From positions 62,001 through 126,000 of the forward strand of contig JANOQN010000016.1 in the NCBI GenBank assembly GCA_031422315.1: a stretch of 64,000 nt of DNA, written 5' to 3'. Below are positions 1-8,338 of this stretch, piece by piece. Both the position numbers and the translations under genes were made by a program. Source of the DNA: JANNYA01 sp031422315. GTDB taxonomy: Bacteria > Pseudomonadota > Gammaproteobacteria > Xanthomonadales > SZUA-5. The notes below the pieces were generated by a model, which saw nothing but the letters and a program-made list of their open reading frames with translations, was not told the DNA's origin and did not search any database. Within the stretch, counting starts at the first letter, position 1. Each line of letters begins with the position of its first letter.

Positions 1-355
1 AGTGCATGAGCAAAATCAAGTGTGGGCTTTAGGCAGCCAGTGCGCCAGCGCAAGGCTTGCACAGTTTTTGATTCGCCTTTCCACGCATTACGCCCACACC
101 GGTTTTTCGGCAAAGCGCTATTTGTTACGCATGACCCGTACCGATTTGGCCAATTTTTTAGGCTTGACCGTCGAAACCGTCAGCCGAACGCTTAACAGCA
201 TGCGCAGCGCTAATGTGCTCAGCATCAATCAGCGCGAACTACACATACTCGATTTCGATGGTCTGCGCGCGTTTGGCAAAAGCGGCGAGCGGGCATCGGC
301 TAAAGACATCGCGCAAAAAGTGCTGCGCAGTAGCAGTTTGCGCGCGGCGGCTTGA
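1..355 (+). CDS. FNR/CRP-family transcriptional regulator, C-terminal part (5' end outside window)
   Basis: C-terminal DNA-binding half of an FNR-type regulator. The visible part holds the end of the dimer helix and a winged helix-turn-helix containing MTRTDLANFLGLTVETVSR. The recognition helix carries E-T-V-S-R, the E-x-x-S-R signature with which FNR-type proteins read TTGAT/TTGAC half sites. The sensor domain lies outside the window, so I cannot tell whether it binds an Fe-S cluster, haem or nothing; an anaerobiosis or nitric-oxide role is inferred from the family. The GTG at position 2 is taken as an internal codon because the reading frame is open to the edge. A perfect TTGAC-N4-GTCAA box lies about 1 kb downstream, before the stress-protein gene. 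Confidence 0.85.
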   Translation, partial: VHEQNQVWALGSQCASARLAQFLIRLSTHYAHTGFSAKRYLLRMTRTDLANFLGLTVETVSRTLNSMRSANVLSINQRELHILDFDGLRAFGKSGERASAKDIAQKVLRSSSLRAAA

Positions 356-398
356 GCTGCTTTATTCGTGCGGCGTGCTCAACCCACGCCGCCACTTG

Positions 399-1262
399 CT
401 AATGCGAAAACAGCACCGGAACCGCGGCGGACTGCAAAAGCTCACGCGTTACGCCGCCTAGCAAAAACTCTTGCAGGCGATTGTGCCCGTAGCCACCGGC
501 GATCAGCAAATCTGCGCCTGATTGCATGACGAATTCGTTGATCGCCTGCGCCACACTGCGGCCCGAGCTCGGCATACAGGAAACATTGACGTTTAGCCCG
601 TAACGCGCCAAGTGGGTCGCAATATCGGCGCCTGGATGCTCACCATGTTCACCTGCACCTACCTCTGGATCAATGACAAGCACGTCAACATTTTCCGCTG
701 CTTGCAAAAAGCCCATCGCATCATGCACCGCCCTTGTGGTTTCGCGGGTTGGCTGCCAGGCAATCACGACGCGCTTTGGGTTTGGGCTCGCGGGTTTAAG
801 CTCAGGAATTGCCAAAACTGGCCGGCCCGCGTGCATTAATAGCGTACTAAAGTAATAGTGCGCAAGCGTGCCATCAACGCCAGATGCACTCGGCACAATG
901 CAGATATCGGCGTAGCGCGCATGCAGCGATGCAACCTTGGCTCCGCTTGCGCCCATGGTTTGCACCAGACGAATTTCAGGCTCAATGCCGCTGAGCTTGC
1001 AACGCTGGGTGATATTGTCTGCTAGAGCCTTTGCGCGTGCATGCGCGGCATCGCAAATGTAGCTAAACGTTTCGCTGCTGCCGGTGGCCCAGGTGTCGGG
1101 TAACAGCACGGGAATTTCAATGGCTATCAGCAGCGCTAGATGCGCATCAATATTTGGCGCGGTAGTGCCTGAGCGATGCGCTGCGGCAAGCGCGAGCGCG
1201 CTATCCAACACGGTTGATTGCGAGCGTGTGTTGACGTAGGGCACTAGGATTGTTTTGAACAT
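399..1262 (-). CDS. Universal stress protein, tandem UspA domains
   Basis: Cytoplasmic stress protein of about 287 residues with two Usp domains. The first begins MFKTILVPYV; the second ends with G-G-Y-G-H-N-R followed about nine residues later by G-G-V-T, the ATP-binding glycine pattern of Usp proteins. The frame opens further upstream (1346), but ATG 1262 is chosen because it gives the canonical Usp N-terminus and has GGAG about ten bases before it. An FNR-type box sits 56-69 bases upstream, fitting induction under low oxygen as for many Usp genes of facultative bacteria. It converges with the FNR-type regulator gene. Confidence 0.9.
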   Translation of the reverse strand: MFKTILVPYVNTRSQSTVLDSALALAAAHRSGTTAPNIDAHLALLIAIEIPVLLPDTWATGSSETFSYICDAAHARAKALADNITQRCKLSGIEPEIRLVQTMGASGAKVASLHARYADICIVPSASGVDGTLAHYYFSTLLMHAGRPVLAIPELKPASPNPKRVVIAWQPTRETTRAVHDAMGFLQAAENVDVLVIDPEVGAGEHGEHPGADIATHLARYGLNVNVSCMPSSGRSVAQAINEFVMQSGADLLIAGGYGHNRLQEFLLGGVTRELLQSAAVPVLFSH

Positions 1263-1317
1263 GGCTTGCTCCAGAATTCGTAACTTTTGTAGTGAACCAC
1301 ACGCTGTGCTTTGGTGC

Positions 1318-1331
1318 TTGACTTGGGTCAA
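1318..1331. promoter_or_regulatory. FNR/Anr/Dnr-type operator
   Basis: Perfect 14-bp palindrome TTGAC-TTGG-GTCAA between the divergent usp (start 1262) and sigma-factor (start 1358) genes. The half site TTGAC is the classic target of regulators carrying E-x-x-S-R in the recognition helix, and one such regulator is encoded at 1-355. The distance to the usp start suits a box centred near -41.5 of a promoter with a short leader. Whether the sigma-factor gene is also controlled is open. Confidence 0.7.
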
Positions 1332-1357
1332 AACCGGGTGAGTCAATCACTAACAAC

Positions 1358-1954
1358 GTGAATGCTAAACTGAGGCAAATCCATTTTGAGTTTCATGTGC
1401 AAGATCCGACTGAAATTACCGTGTTATTGCGCCGCTGGCACGCGGGTGATAGCGGCGCTTTGACTACACTTTTGCCGCAGGTTTACGCCGAATTGCGTCA
1501 GCTGGCCGCGCTCGAATTGCGCGGCCAGAACGGGCATACGCTGCAGCCTACCGCACTATTGCACGAAGTGTTCGCAAGGCTGCTGAGCGCCGAAAAAGTG
1601 GATATCCAAAATCGCAAGCACCTGTACACCACGGCGGCCAAGCTGATGCGCCAAACGCTGATCGATCACGAGCGCGGCAAACAGCGGGATAAGCGCGGCG
1701 GCAGCTGGCAACGCGCGGATTTTGTCGAAGCGCTGGCCCTGCCAATTGAAACAGACACCAACTTAGCTGACTTAGATGAGGCGCTAAGCGCACTCGCGTT
1801 GCTTGACCCGCGCATGGCCCAGATTGTCGAGCTGCGTTATTTTGTCGGTATCGAGGTGACAGAAGTCGGACGCTTGTTGGATATTGATGAGCGCACTGTT
1901 TATCGCGATTGGTCGATGGCGCGCGCGTGGCTCAAACAGCGCATGGCGGCTTGA
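1358..1954 (+). CDS. ECF-subfamily RNA polymerase sigma factor (Sigma70_ECF / TIGR02999 type)
   Basis: Alternative sigma factor of 198 residues. Region 2 is seen in ITVLLRRWHAGDSGAL through LQPTALLHEVFARLL and in the conserved NRKHLYTTAAKLMRQTLIDH stretch. Region 4 is the C-terminal helix-turn-helix with LDPRMAQIVELRYFVGI and V-Y-R-D-W. This is the ECF class often found with Ser/Thr kinases rather than anti-sigma factors; no kinase or anti-sigma gene is adjacent here, so its signal is unknown. The start is uncertain: GTG 1358 gives the longest form, while GTG 1397 would give an N-terminus closer to the family norm. It stands alone between the stress-protein and VOC genes. Confidence 0.85.
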   Translation: MNAKLRQIHFEFHVQDPTEITVLLRRWHAGDSGALTTLLPQVYAELRQLAALELRGQNGHTLQPTALLHEVFARLLSAEKVDIQNRKHLYTTAAKLMRQTLIDHERGKQRDKRGGSWQRADFVEALALPIETDTNLADLDEALSALALLDPRMAQIVELRYFVGIEVTEVGRLLDIDERTVYRDWSMARAWLKQRMAA

Positions 1955-1978
1955 TGCGTTGTGCGCGCCGGGCAAGCG

Positions 1979-2359
1979 TCAACCCATTCGTTTAAGTGCG
2001 CAAATTTTGTTGCCGGTAGGGTCGCGCAAATACGCAAGATAAAGCGTGCCTTTTGCGCCTTCACGAATACCTGGCGGATCTTCGCAATCGGTGCCGCCAT
2101 TGGCCAATCCTGCTGCGTGCCAGGCATTGCCCATCGCTTCGGTTTCGACCCTAAAGCCAATCGTGCTGCCGTTGGCTGCGCAGGCAGGTTCACCGTTGAT
2201 TGGCTTAGATAGCGCGAATACGCCGGTTTTAGTCATGTAAAACACCCTGCCCTTTTCATCAATCGTGCCAGCCGGCACGCCGAGCGTGGCCATGATGGCA
2301 TCATAAAAAGTTTTTGATGCGGCGATATCGTTTGCACCGAGCATAACGTGGCTAAACAT
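1979..2359 (-). CDS. VOC (glyoxalase/bleomycin-resistance fold) family protein
   Basis: Small single-domain cytoplasmic protein (126 residues) of the vicinal-oxygen-chelate superfamily. It opens FSHVMLGANDIAASKTFYDAIM, the usual first beta strand and helix, and closes YLAYLRDPTGNKICAL, the usual end with R-D-P-x-G-N. One VOC domain is half of a typical dimeric active site, so it probably acts as a dimer. The substrate cannot be told from sequence. GGAGTT lies just upstream of ATG 2359. It is monocistronic and converges with the sigma-factor gene. Confidence 0.85.
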   Translation of the reverse strand: MFSHVMLGANDIAASKTFYDAIMATLGVPAGTIDEKGRVFYMTKTGVFALSKPINGEPACAANGSTIGFRVETEAMGNAWHAAGLANGGTDCEDPPGIREGAKGTLYLAYLRDPTGNKICALKRMG

Positions 2360-2519
2360 GGGTAACTCCTGACTGGGTGGCGCTCTATTTTACGGCATGG
2401 CAACGGTAAACGGCATGGGCAATTCACACATTGGGAGCGAAACATTCTGATGTTACTGTTCGACCTGAGGCAGGCCTAGCGTTTGGGCCGAAACTCACGA
2501 TTAAATTGACTTCACGGAT

Positions 2520-3488
2520 TTACTCATCTTCCTCCACCCCCGAATTCATCAACCCATACAGCGCACGCTTGCTCAACCCCGTGAGCTTGGCGCCGATGCG
2601 CGCGGCTTGTGCGGGGGCGAGTTCAGTTTGTAAGGTAGTTAATAGCTGGCGTGCGCTTTCCAGGCCTGGCGCTTGCTCGGGCGCGCCGCTAATGATGACG
2701 ACGAATTCGCCTTTGCTCAAACTGGGGTCAGCGGCCAATTGTGCTGAAATATCAGCTAGCGTACTGCCCAAGCAGCGTTCAAAATGTTTAGACAGCTCTT
2801 TGACTACTGCTGCTGGGCGATCTGCGCCGAACACATCACTCATATCACTGATGGATTCGACGATTCGATGGCTGGCTTCATAGAACACCAGCGTGCGCAC
2901 CTCACCCGCTACGCGCTGGAGCTGATCACGCCTAGCTTTGCTAGCGGCGGGTAAAAAGCCCTCAAAAATAAAGCGCTGACAGGCAAGCCCAGATACGCTG
3001 AGCGCGGCGGTCAATGCCGATGCGCCGGGAATCGCGAACACTGGTAAATTTGCGCGGCGCAGTGCGGCCACCAAGGGAAAGCCTGGATCGCTAATCAGCG
3101 GTGTGCCGGCGTCGCTAATCAAGGCGACATTTTTGCCATTTTGCAGTTGCGCTACGATTTCTGCGATGCGCTGGGTTTCGTTGTGCTCGTGTAGTGATCG
3201 AGTTGAGGTGGCAATGCCGTAATGGCGCAGCAGCGTGCTGGAGGTGCGGGTATCTTCGCAGTAGATGACTTGCGCCTCTTTTAGGCAGCGCAGGGCTCTG
3301 GCGCTGATGTCTTCTAAATTGCCAATCGGCGTGGCAATGACCCACAAACAGCCGGGTGTTATGGCTTCATTTCGGGTCGACTGGGCCGCTTCAGCATGCG
3401 GCGCTAGGCCAGCGCGCTCTGGCGCGCTATGCTTGGCGAGAGATTCGGTCCGTTTGAGGCTTGATCGTTTTTGATTGGAGTGTTTCAT
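2520..3488 (-). CDS. rsmI: 16S rRNA (cytidine(1402)-2'-O)-methyltransferase
   Basis: Methylates the ribose of C1402 in the ribosomal P site using S-adenosylmethionine. The tetrapyrrole-methylase-type fold is clear: WVIATPIGNLEDISARAL near residue 49, YCEDTRTSSTLLRHYGI, LISDAGTPLISDPG, IPGASALTAALSVSGL and FYEASHRI follow in family order. The first 45 or so residues are a polar extension not found in most RsmI, so the true start may be further in, for example TTG at codon 48. The annotated ATG shares CATG with the divergent lpoA start. The rsmI-lpoA-yraN arrangement is conserved in gammaproteobacteria. Confidence 0.95.
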   Translation of the reverse strand: MKHSNQKRSSLKRTESLAKHSAPERAGLAPHAEAAQSTRNEAITPGCLWVIATPIGNLEDISARALRCLKEAQVIYCEDTRTSSTLLRHYGIATSTRSLHEHNETQRIAEIVAQLQNGKNVALISDAGTPLISDPGFPLVAALRRANLPVFAIPGASALTAALSVSGLACQRFIFEGFLPAASKARRDQLQRVAGEVRTLVFYEASHRIVESISDMSDVFGADRPAAVVKELSKHFERCLGSTLADISAQLAADPSLSKGEFVVIISGAPEQAPGLESARQLLTTLQTELAPAQAARIGAKLTGLSKRALYGLMNSGVEEDE

Positions 3489-5298
3489 GGTGTTTGCCCG
3501 CGCAAAAGTAAGCCTAAGGCTAAGTTTAGTGTGTTTTACGCTGCTGGCCCTGGCCGCATGCGAAACGCTGCCGCAGCTGATGGGCCCGAAGGTGACCGAA
3601 CCTGAGGCCGCCGAATACTATCAGCGCGGCAACTATAAAGAAGCCGCCAGCGCCTACAGCAAGCTGGCGCGCAGCAATCGTGACGCGCGCCCGCGTTTGC
3701 AAGTGCTGTCTGCGCAAGCCTGGCGTGAAGAGGGCGATTACACCCAGATGAAAACCGCACTCAAAGGCGTGCAGCGGCGCGGGCTTGATCGAGATAATGC
3801 ACTCTTACTGGATTTACTTGAGGCCGAGCTGGCGCTCAATAGTGGTGATGCGGCGACTGCGCTTAGTCTGCTGGTCGTTGACGTTAAAACCGTAGCGCCG
3901 CGTTTGCAGCCGGGATTTTATGAGCTACGTGCCCGTGCGCTGGCGCTCAATAAAGACTATGCCGACGCCGCAAGAGAACGCGCGCTGCTCAATGATTTGC
4001 TAGAACCGCTCGAACAGGCCGCCAACGAACACGAGCTAAAGAATTTGCTGAGTCAGCTAAGCCCAGAATCGCAGCGTGAGCTTCAGCGTGCGCTGGGCAA
4101 AGGCGATCCGCTGCTGAAATGGCTGAGCGGCGCGCGCACGGGCGAAAGCGGCAGTTTTGCCGATGCACTGAGCGACACTCACAGCGCCAGTGCTGCAGCC
4201 GATTTGAGCCAAATCGAACGCACGCCGATTCGCAAAATTGCACTCGTTTTACCCAGCAGCGGGGCATTAGCACCGGCAGCAAAAGCGGTGATGGACGGCG
4301 TGATGTCGGCCTATTTTAGCGATACCAATCCAGATCGCCCGGAAATTGTGTTGATCGATAGCGGCACTACGCCAGAAAGCGCCGCCGCCGCAATCGAAGC
4401 CGCTGTGCAAACCGGTGCGGATCGGGTTTTAGGGCCGTTTCAGCGCGATCAAGTGACTTACTTGTTTGCCCAGGCGCGCCTTGGCGTACCCATGCTAGCG
4501 CTGAATTTTGCCAATGCCAATGTACTGCCGCCTAAAGGCAGTTTGCAAATGGCGCTATTGCCGGAAGAAGAGGCCGCAGCGGCAGCCATCCGCATGCACG
4601 CACGCGGCTTGCAGCGCATCACGATTTTGGCGTCCGATGATGACTTTGGCAAACGCGCAGCCGGCGCCTTTGAAGCGAAGTTAGTTGCACTCGGTGGCAG
4701 TGTCGGCGAGCGCGCATTTTTTCCGCCCGCCGCAACGGATCAAGCCAGCGCGATTCGCACGGCACTTGGCGTAAGTGAAAGCCAAGCCCGCATTGCCATG
4801 GTGCGCAGCATTGTCGGCATTCCGGTCAGTGCGCAGGCGTCGCGCCGCTATGATTTGGACGGCCTGTTTTTAGCCGCCCGACCCGCGCAGGCGCGCATGT
4901 TGGTGCCGCAGCTCAAGCTGTATGACGCCGATGATTGGCCGATGCTCGCCACCAGTCATATTTATGCGGGCAGCCCGAGCCCCGGCGTGGATAGAGATAT
5001 AGACGGCGTGGAATTTTGCGATGCGCCGTGGATATTCGGCACTGCAAACAGCGAGGGCATTCCACCACGTAGCAGCGTGTCCGGCATGGCCTCAGCCAGC
5101 GGCGCGGGCGGTCGTTTATTCGCCTATGGCATTGATGCCTATCGGGTTTTAGGCTATCTGGAGTGGCTAGAGATGCACCCAGAGCAAGCCATTAACGGTG
5201 CGATCGGTCGGCTAAGTGCGGATTCGCGCGGCAGCATTCGGCGCCAGCCAGGTTGGGCGAAAATGGTAAGCGGTAGCCCGCAAGTGCAGCAGCAGTAA
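3487..5298 (+). CDS. lpoA: Penicillin-binding protein activator LpoA/LppC, outer-membrane lipoprotein
   Basis: Outer-membrane lipoprotein that in enterics activates PBP1A for peptidoglycan synthesis. A signal peptide ends in the lipobox L-A-A-C with the lipidated cysteine at residue 25. An N-terminal TPR-like helical domain (roughly residues 40-225) is followed by a periplasmic-binding-protein-like domain starting RTPIRKIALVLPSSGALAPAA. At about 603 residues it has normal LpoA length. ATG 3487 is preferred over the upstream in-frame ATG at 3475 because GGAG lies at 3477-3480. It is divergent from rsmI with overlapping start codons, and yraN follows after 16 bases. Confidence 0.93.
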   Translation: MVFARAKVSLRLSLVCFTLLALAACETLPQLMGPKVTEPEAAEYYQRGNYKEAASAYSKLARSNRDARPRLQVLSAQAWREEGDYTQMKTALKGVQRRGLDRDNALLLDLLEAELALNSGDAATALSLLVVDVKTVAPRLQPGFYELRARALALNKDYADAARERALLNDLLEPLEQAANEHELKNLLSQLSPESQRELQRALGKGDPLLKWLSGARTGESGSFADALSDTHSASAAADLSQIERTPIRKIALVLPSSGALAPAAKAVMDGVMSAYFSDTNPDRPEIVLIDSGTTPESAAAAIEAAVQTGADRVLGPFQRDQVTYLFAQARLGVPMLALNFANANVLPPKGSLQMALLPEEEAAAAAIRMHARGLQRITILASDDDFGKRAAGAFEAKLVALGGSVGERAFFPPAATDQASAIRTALGVSESQARIAMVRSIVGIPVSAQASRRYDLDGLFLAARPAQARMLVPQLKLYDADDWPMLATSHIYAGSPSPGVDRDIDGVEFCDAPWIFGTANSEGIPPRSSVSGMASASGAGGRLFAYGIDAYRVLGYLEWLEMHPEQAINGAIGRLSADSRGSIRRQPGWAKMVSGSPQVQQQ

Positions 5299-5314
5299 TG
5301 ATGAGCTACCTCAC

Positions 5315-5674
5315 ATGAGCACGCGTGACTTAGGTGCGCTGCACGAAGCGCGCGTGCTGGCGCATTTGGAGCAAAACGGCCTGACGCTCATGCATCGAAA
5401 CTATCAGGCCAAAGTCGGCGAAATTGATCTCATCATGGCGCACGGCGAGCAGCTGGTATTTGTTGAAGTACGGTTTCGCAAAGCCGGTGCGCTGGTCGAT
5501 GGTTTGAGCACAGTGGGCGACACCAAACGTAAACGCTTTATAAAAACCGTTAAATATTTTTTGCTGATGAATCCGAAATTGGCTGAACGCGTGCTGCGTT
5601 TTGACGTCGTTAGTGTCAGTGAAAAAGCGCTCGATTGGCACCAAAATGCATTTGATGCGGGCTCGGGCTGGTAA
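5315..5674 (+). CDS. yraN: YraN family (UPF0102) nuclease-like protein
   Basis: Cytoplasmic protein of 119 residues with the UPF0102 core: an N-terminal G-x-x-x-E-A-R-V-L-A-H-L-E helix, then VGEIDLIM and QLVFVEVRFRKAG. The spaced acidic residues and E-V-R resemble the active site of the restriction-endonuclease/Holliday-junction-resolvase fold. The biochemical role is not established for the family. It is 16 bases downstream of lpoA, the conserved gammaproteobacterial order, and is probably cotranscribed with it. Confidence 0.93.
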   Translation: MSTRDLGALHEARVLAHLEQNGLTLMHRNYQAKVGEIDLIMAHGEQLVFVEVRFRKAGALVDGLSTVGDTKRKRFIKTVKYFLLMNPKLAERVLRFDVVSVSEKALDWHQNAFDAGSGW

Positions 5675-5716
5675 GCTCAACGCCGGCAAAAGTCAAAGAC
5701 TAACGAAGCTCAAAAA

Positions 5717-6466
5717 ATGCATCCACTCATCATCTTAGGCGTCGTTGTGCAGATTTACTGCATCATCCACGCCATTCGAAATCAAAATAACAACTGGATT
5801 TTCATCCTGCTGATGGCGCCCGGTATTGGCGCTGCGGCCTACGCGCTCAGCCATATTGCGCCGGATTTGTTTGGCTCTTACGGCGTTCGCAAGGCAACCC
5901 GCAACGTCATGAAAAAGCTTGACCCGAACCGCGATTTGCGCGCGCTGGATAAGAATTTGGCGCGCTCCGATTCGATTGATAACCGCGTTAAAGTGGCGAA
6001 CGAAACGCTGGAATTGGGCGATTTCACCAGAGCCGAGCAGCTTTATCGCGAAGCACTGACCGGCTTGTACGAACGCGACCCGTACATCATGTTCGGGCTG
6101 GCGCGCGCGCAGTTTGGCCAGAGCCAATTTCAGCTCGCGAAAGAAACGCTGGAATCGTTGATTGCGCACAACCCTGATTTTAAGTCGCCTGAGGGTCATT
6201 TATTGTTCGCACGCTGTTTGATTGAGCTCAATGAGCTTGAATTGGCGGGCCGGGAATTTGAGGTGTTGAAGAATAATTTCAGCGGTGAAGAAGCACGCTT
6301 TCGCTACGCCGAGCTGCTCGCGCGTATGGGCCGCAGTGCTAAAGCAAAGGATGTCATCGCTGAACTCAAGCAGCGGGTTGGCGTAGCACCGGCGCACTAC
6401 CAAAAAATACAGCGCGAGTGGCTCCAAAAGGCGCAATTACTGGAAAAATCACTCGGAACTGACTGA
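5717..6466 (+). CDS. Membrane-anchored tetratricopeptide-repeat protein
   Basis: Protein of 249 residues. Two N-terminal hydrophobic segments (about residues 2-17 and 27-45) anchor it in the inner membrane, and the remainder is helical with TPR-like repeats, e.g. ALTGLYERDPYIMFGLARAQFGQ and the following hairpins up to residue 215. TPR proteins are scaffolds; the partner is not evident. It starts 42 bases after yraN and may be on the same transcript. I do not recognise a named family. Confidence 0.8.
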   Translation: MHPLIILGVVVQIYCIIHAIRNQNNNWIFILLMAPGIGAAAYALSHIAPDLFGSYGVRKATRNVMKKLDPNRDLRALDKNLARSDSIDNRVKVANETLELGDFTRAEQLYREALTGLYERDPYIMFGLARAQFGQSQFQLAKETLESLIAHNPDFKSPEGHLLFARCLIELNELELAGREFEVLKNNFSGEEARFRYAELLARMGRSAKAKDVIAELKQRVGVAPAHYQKIQREWLQKAQLLEKSLGTD

Positions 6467-6529
6467 ACTTTGGTTAATCTTTGCCGTCAATTTGTTCGCG
6501 CAATCAAAAGCCACTCAAGGAACTTGTCA

Positions 6530-7459
6530 ATGCCTATGGCACCCATTTCAACGCAAATATCCACGCCAGCAAATAGCATTACTCAGCTAGAAATTGACCA
6601 GCGCGTGTTTGACTTGTACGACGAGTATTGCCACGGCAAATTTGATCGGCGTGAATTTTTGAGCCGCGCCGCGAAAATCACCGTAGCGCTCGGCACCGGT
6701 TTGGCGATGGCGCAGGCGCTGCTGCCACGCTACGCACAGGCGCAGATGATTCAATTCACCGACACGCGCATCAAAGCCAACTACGTCAACTATCCTTCAC
6801 CCGGCGGCAATTCCGGCAGCATGCGCGGCTACATGGTGCAGCCCTCCGGCACCGGCCCGTTTCCAGCGGTTTTGATCGTGCATGAGAATCGCGGGCTAAA
6901 TCCATACATTGAAGACGTTGCCAGGCGCGCCGCCGTTGAAGGCTTCCTAGCCTTGGCGCCAGACGGGCTTTACCCGGTCGGCGGCTATCCAGGCAATGAC
7001 GATGATGGCCGCACACTGCAAGGCAGCTTAGATCAAGCCAAGCTGCGCGTTGATCTCGTCAATAGTGCTGAATTTTTGCAAGCGCACAAGCTCTCAACCG
7101 GAAAATTAGGCGCCACTGGCTTTTGCTTTGGCGGCGGCTTCGTTAACTACCTAGCTACTGCGATGGGCGATAAGCTGAGCGCTGGCGCGCCTTACTACGG
7201 CGTAGCAGCTGACACCGCTAATGTAAGCAAGATTAAAGCTGCGCTGCTGTGCCACTTGGCCGCCACCGATGAGCGCGTCAATGCGACCTACCCCGCCTAT
7301 GAATCCGCTTTGAAAACTGCCGAGGTTCCTTATGAAATCCAAAGCTATCCTGCAACCCAACATGGATTTCATAACAATTCCACGCCGCGCTACGATAAAA
7401 CGGCGGCTGCGTTATCGTGGTCGCGCACGATTGCGCACTTTAAGAAGTATTTGATTTGA
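6530..7459 (+). CDS. Dienelactone hydrolase family protein, probable Tat export
   Basis: Alpha/beta hydrolase of about 309 residues. The expected Cys-Asp-His triad is Cys199 (in G-F-C-F-G-G), Asp247 (A-T-D-E-R) and His278 (T-Q-H-G-F-H), with the oxyanion segment HENRGLNPYIEDVARR before it. A twin-arginine motif R40-R41-E-F-L is followed by a hydrophobic stretch and Ala-Gln-Ala, indicating Tat export, but only after a 39-residue polar n-region. ATG 6530 is preferred over the in-frame start at 6470 because AAGGA lies at 6517-6521. The substrate is unknown; homologues include carboxymethylenebutenolidases. It starts about 60 bases after the TPR gene. Confidence 0.88.
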   Translation: MPMAPISTQISTPANSITQLEIDQRVFDLYDEYCHGKFDRREFLSRAAKITVALGTGLAMAQALLPRYAQAQMIQFTDTRIKANYVNYPSPGGNSGSMRGYMVQPSGTGPFPAVLIVHENRGLNPYIEDVARRAAVEGFLALAPDGLYPVGGYPGNDDDGRTLQGSLDQAKLRVDLVNSAEFLQAHKLSTGKLGATGFCFGGGFVNYLATAMGDKLSAGAPYYGVAADTANVSKIKAALLCHLAATDERVNATYPAYESALKTAEVPYEIQSYPATQHGFHNNSTPRYDKTAAALSWSRTIAHFKKYLI

Positions 7460-7489
7460 TTTGAGGCTGCGGCGCGCGACATTGAAACT

Positions 7490-7520
7490 GTTCGCCCTGA
7501 GCCTGCCAAAGGGCCTGAAT
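7490..7520. repeat. REP-like imperfect palindrome (GTTCGCCCTGAG type)
   Basis: Begins GTTCGCCCTGAGCCTG and carries the arms GCCCT (7494-7498) and AGGGC (7510-7514). It resembles the dispersed intergenic element common in many proteobacteria. It lies in the 200-base gap after the dienelactone hydrolase gene, which otherwise shows nothing I can identify. Only this clear copy is seen in the window. Confidence 0.45.
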
Positions 7521-7662
7521 CTGCGGTCACTATGGACGATCTTCATGGCTCTTTTGACCAAGCACTGCGTGTAGCTGTACTACTATTTGGGTTAATAAGT
7601 GCCGCCAGCGACGGGTTCTTTACACTCGACGGGCATGCGCAATGTTGCGTGCCAAGTTTTCG

Positions 7663-8061
7663 TTAGATCGACAGCAATTTTAAATCAGCAAAATGCGCAC
7701 GCAGATAGCCACGATCAGCGCTGGCTAATTGGTTCGCTTGAATGGCGGCATGCGCGCCGATCAAAAAGTCCGGAACCATATTGGATCGCGTGCCGCCTGC
7801 TTGGCGATAGCGCTTAAATGTTTGCCCAGCCTCAAACAGTGAGGCTTTACTGGACGGCAACAATTCGATTGCCAACTCATCAAGGCGCTGCTCCAAGCGG
7901 TTCGCATGCGCGAAAGCCGCCGACAGTTCGGCGTACACGGTTTCGCAGATGACAAGCGGCCCCGACGCGGCTGCGGCTGCTAGCAATGTCAGCCACGCAT
8001 CGGCGGTGGTTTCGGGCTTGAAAATCGACAACAGCGCTGAGGTGTCGACGGCAGTGATCAC
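7663..8061 (-). CDS. vapC: VapC-type PIN-domain toxin ribonuclease
   Basis: PIN-domain protein of 132 residues, the toxin of a type II toxin-antitoxin pair. Conserved acidic metal ligands are visible: Asp6 (A-V-D-T-S-A-L), Glu40 and Glu45, Asp98 (V-P-D-F-L-I-G-A-H-A) and Asp116 (S-A-D-R-G-Y-L). By family it is a Mg-dependent ribonuclease, often cutting tRNA or rRNA; the target here is unknown. Its ATG overlaps the antitoxin stop by four bases (8058-8061), the normal coupled arrangement with the antitoxin first. Confidence 0.92.
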   Translation of the reverse strand: MITAVDTSALLSIFKPETTADAWLTLLAAAAASGPLVICETVYAELSAAFAHANRLEQRLDELAIELLPSSKASLFEAGQTFKRYRQAGGTRSNMVPDFLIGAHAAIQANQLASADRGYLRAHFADLKLLSI

Positions 8062-8306
8062 TGCGTTTCTGCGCCGCGCAGTAGCGTAATCATTTCAGCG
8101 CTCGATAGCGTTTTGCCTAGCTCATTACCATCTCTCGCCAGACACCCTAAGGTTGAACGCATGCGCTCAATATCGACTTCGCGCGTGGCTTTCAAATACG
8201 GTACGGTTTCGTCAAACACCAGTCGCGTCCCGGCTTTCAAGCCTAAGCGCTTGCGAATCGCGAGCGGAATCGTGATTTGACCTTTTTCGGTTAGGGTGAC
8301 TGCCAT
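8058..8306 (-). CDS. vapB: VapB-type AbrB/SpoVT family antitoxin
   Basis: Protein of 82 residues with an N-terminal swapped-hairpin AbrB domain: AVTLTEKGQITIPLAIRKRL is the typical TxKGQITIP core. The C-terminal tail, from about residue 50, should wrap and block the PIN toxin. VapB proteins usually repress their own operon together with VapC, and a long inverted repeat sits 33-64 bases upstream of this start. The stop overlaps the vapC start by four bases. Confidence 0.92.
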   Translation of the reverse strand: MAVTLTEKGQITIPLAIRKRLGLKAGTRLVFDETVPYLKATREVDIERMRSTLGCLARDGNELGKTLSSAEMITLLRGAETQ

Positions 8307-8338
8307 AGGTGTTAGTCCTTCAAGTAAGCGTATGAATC

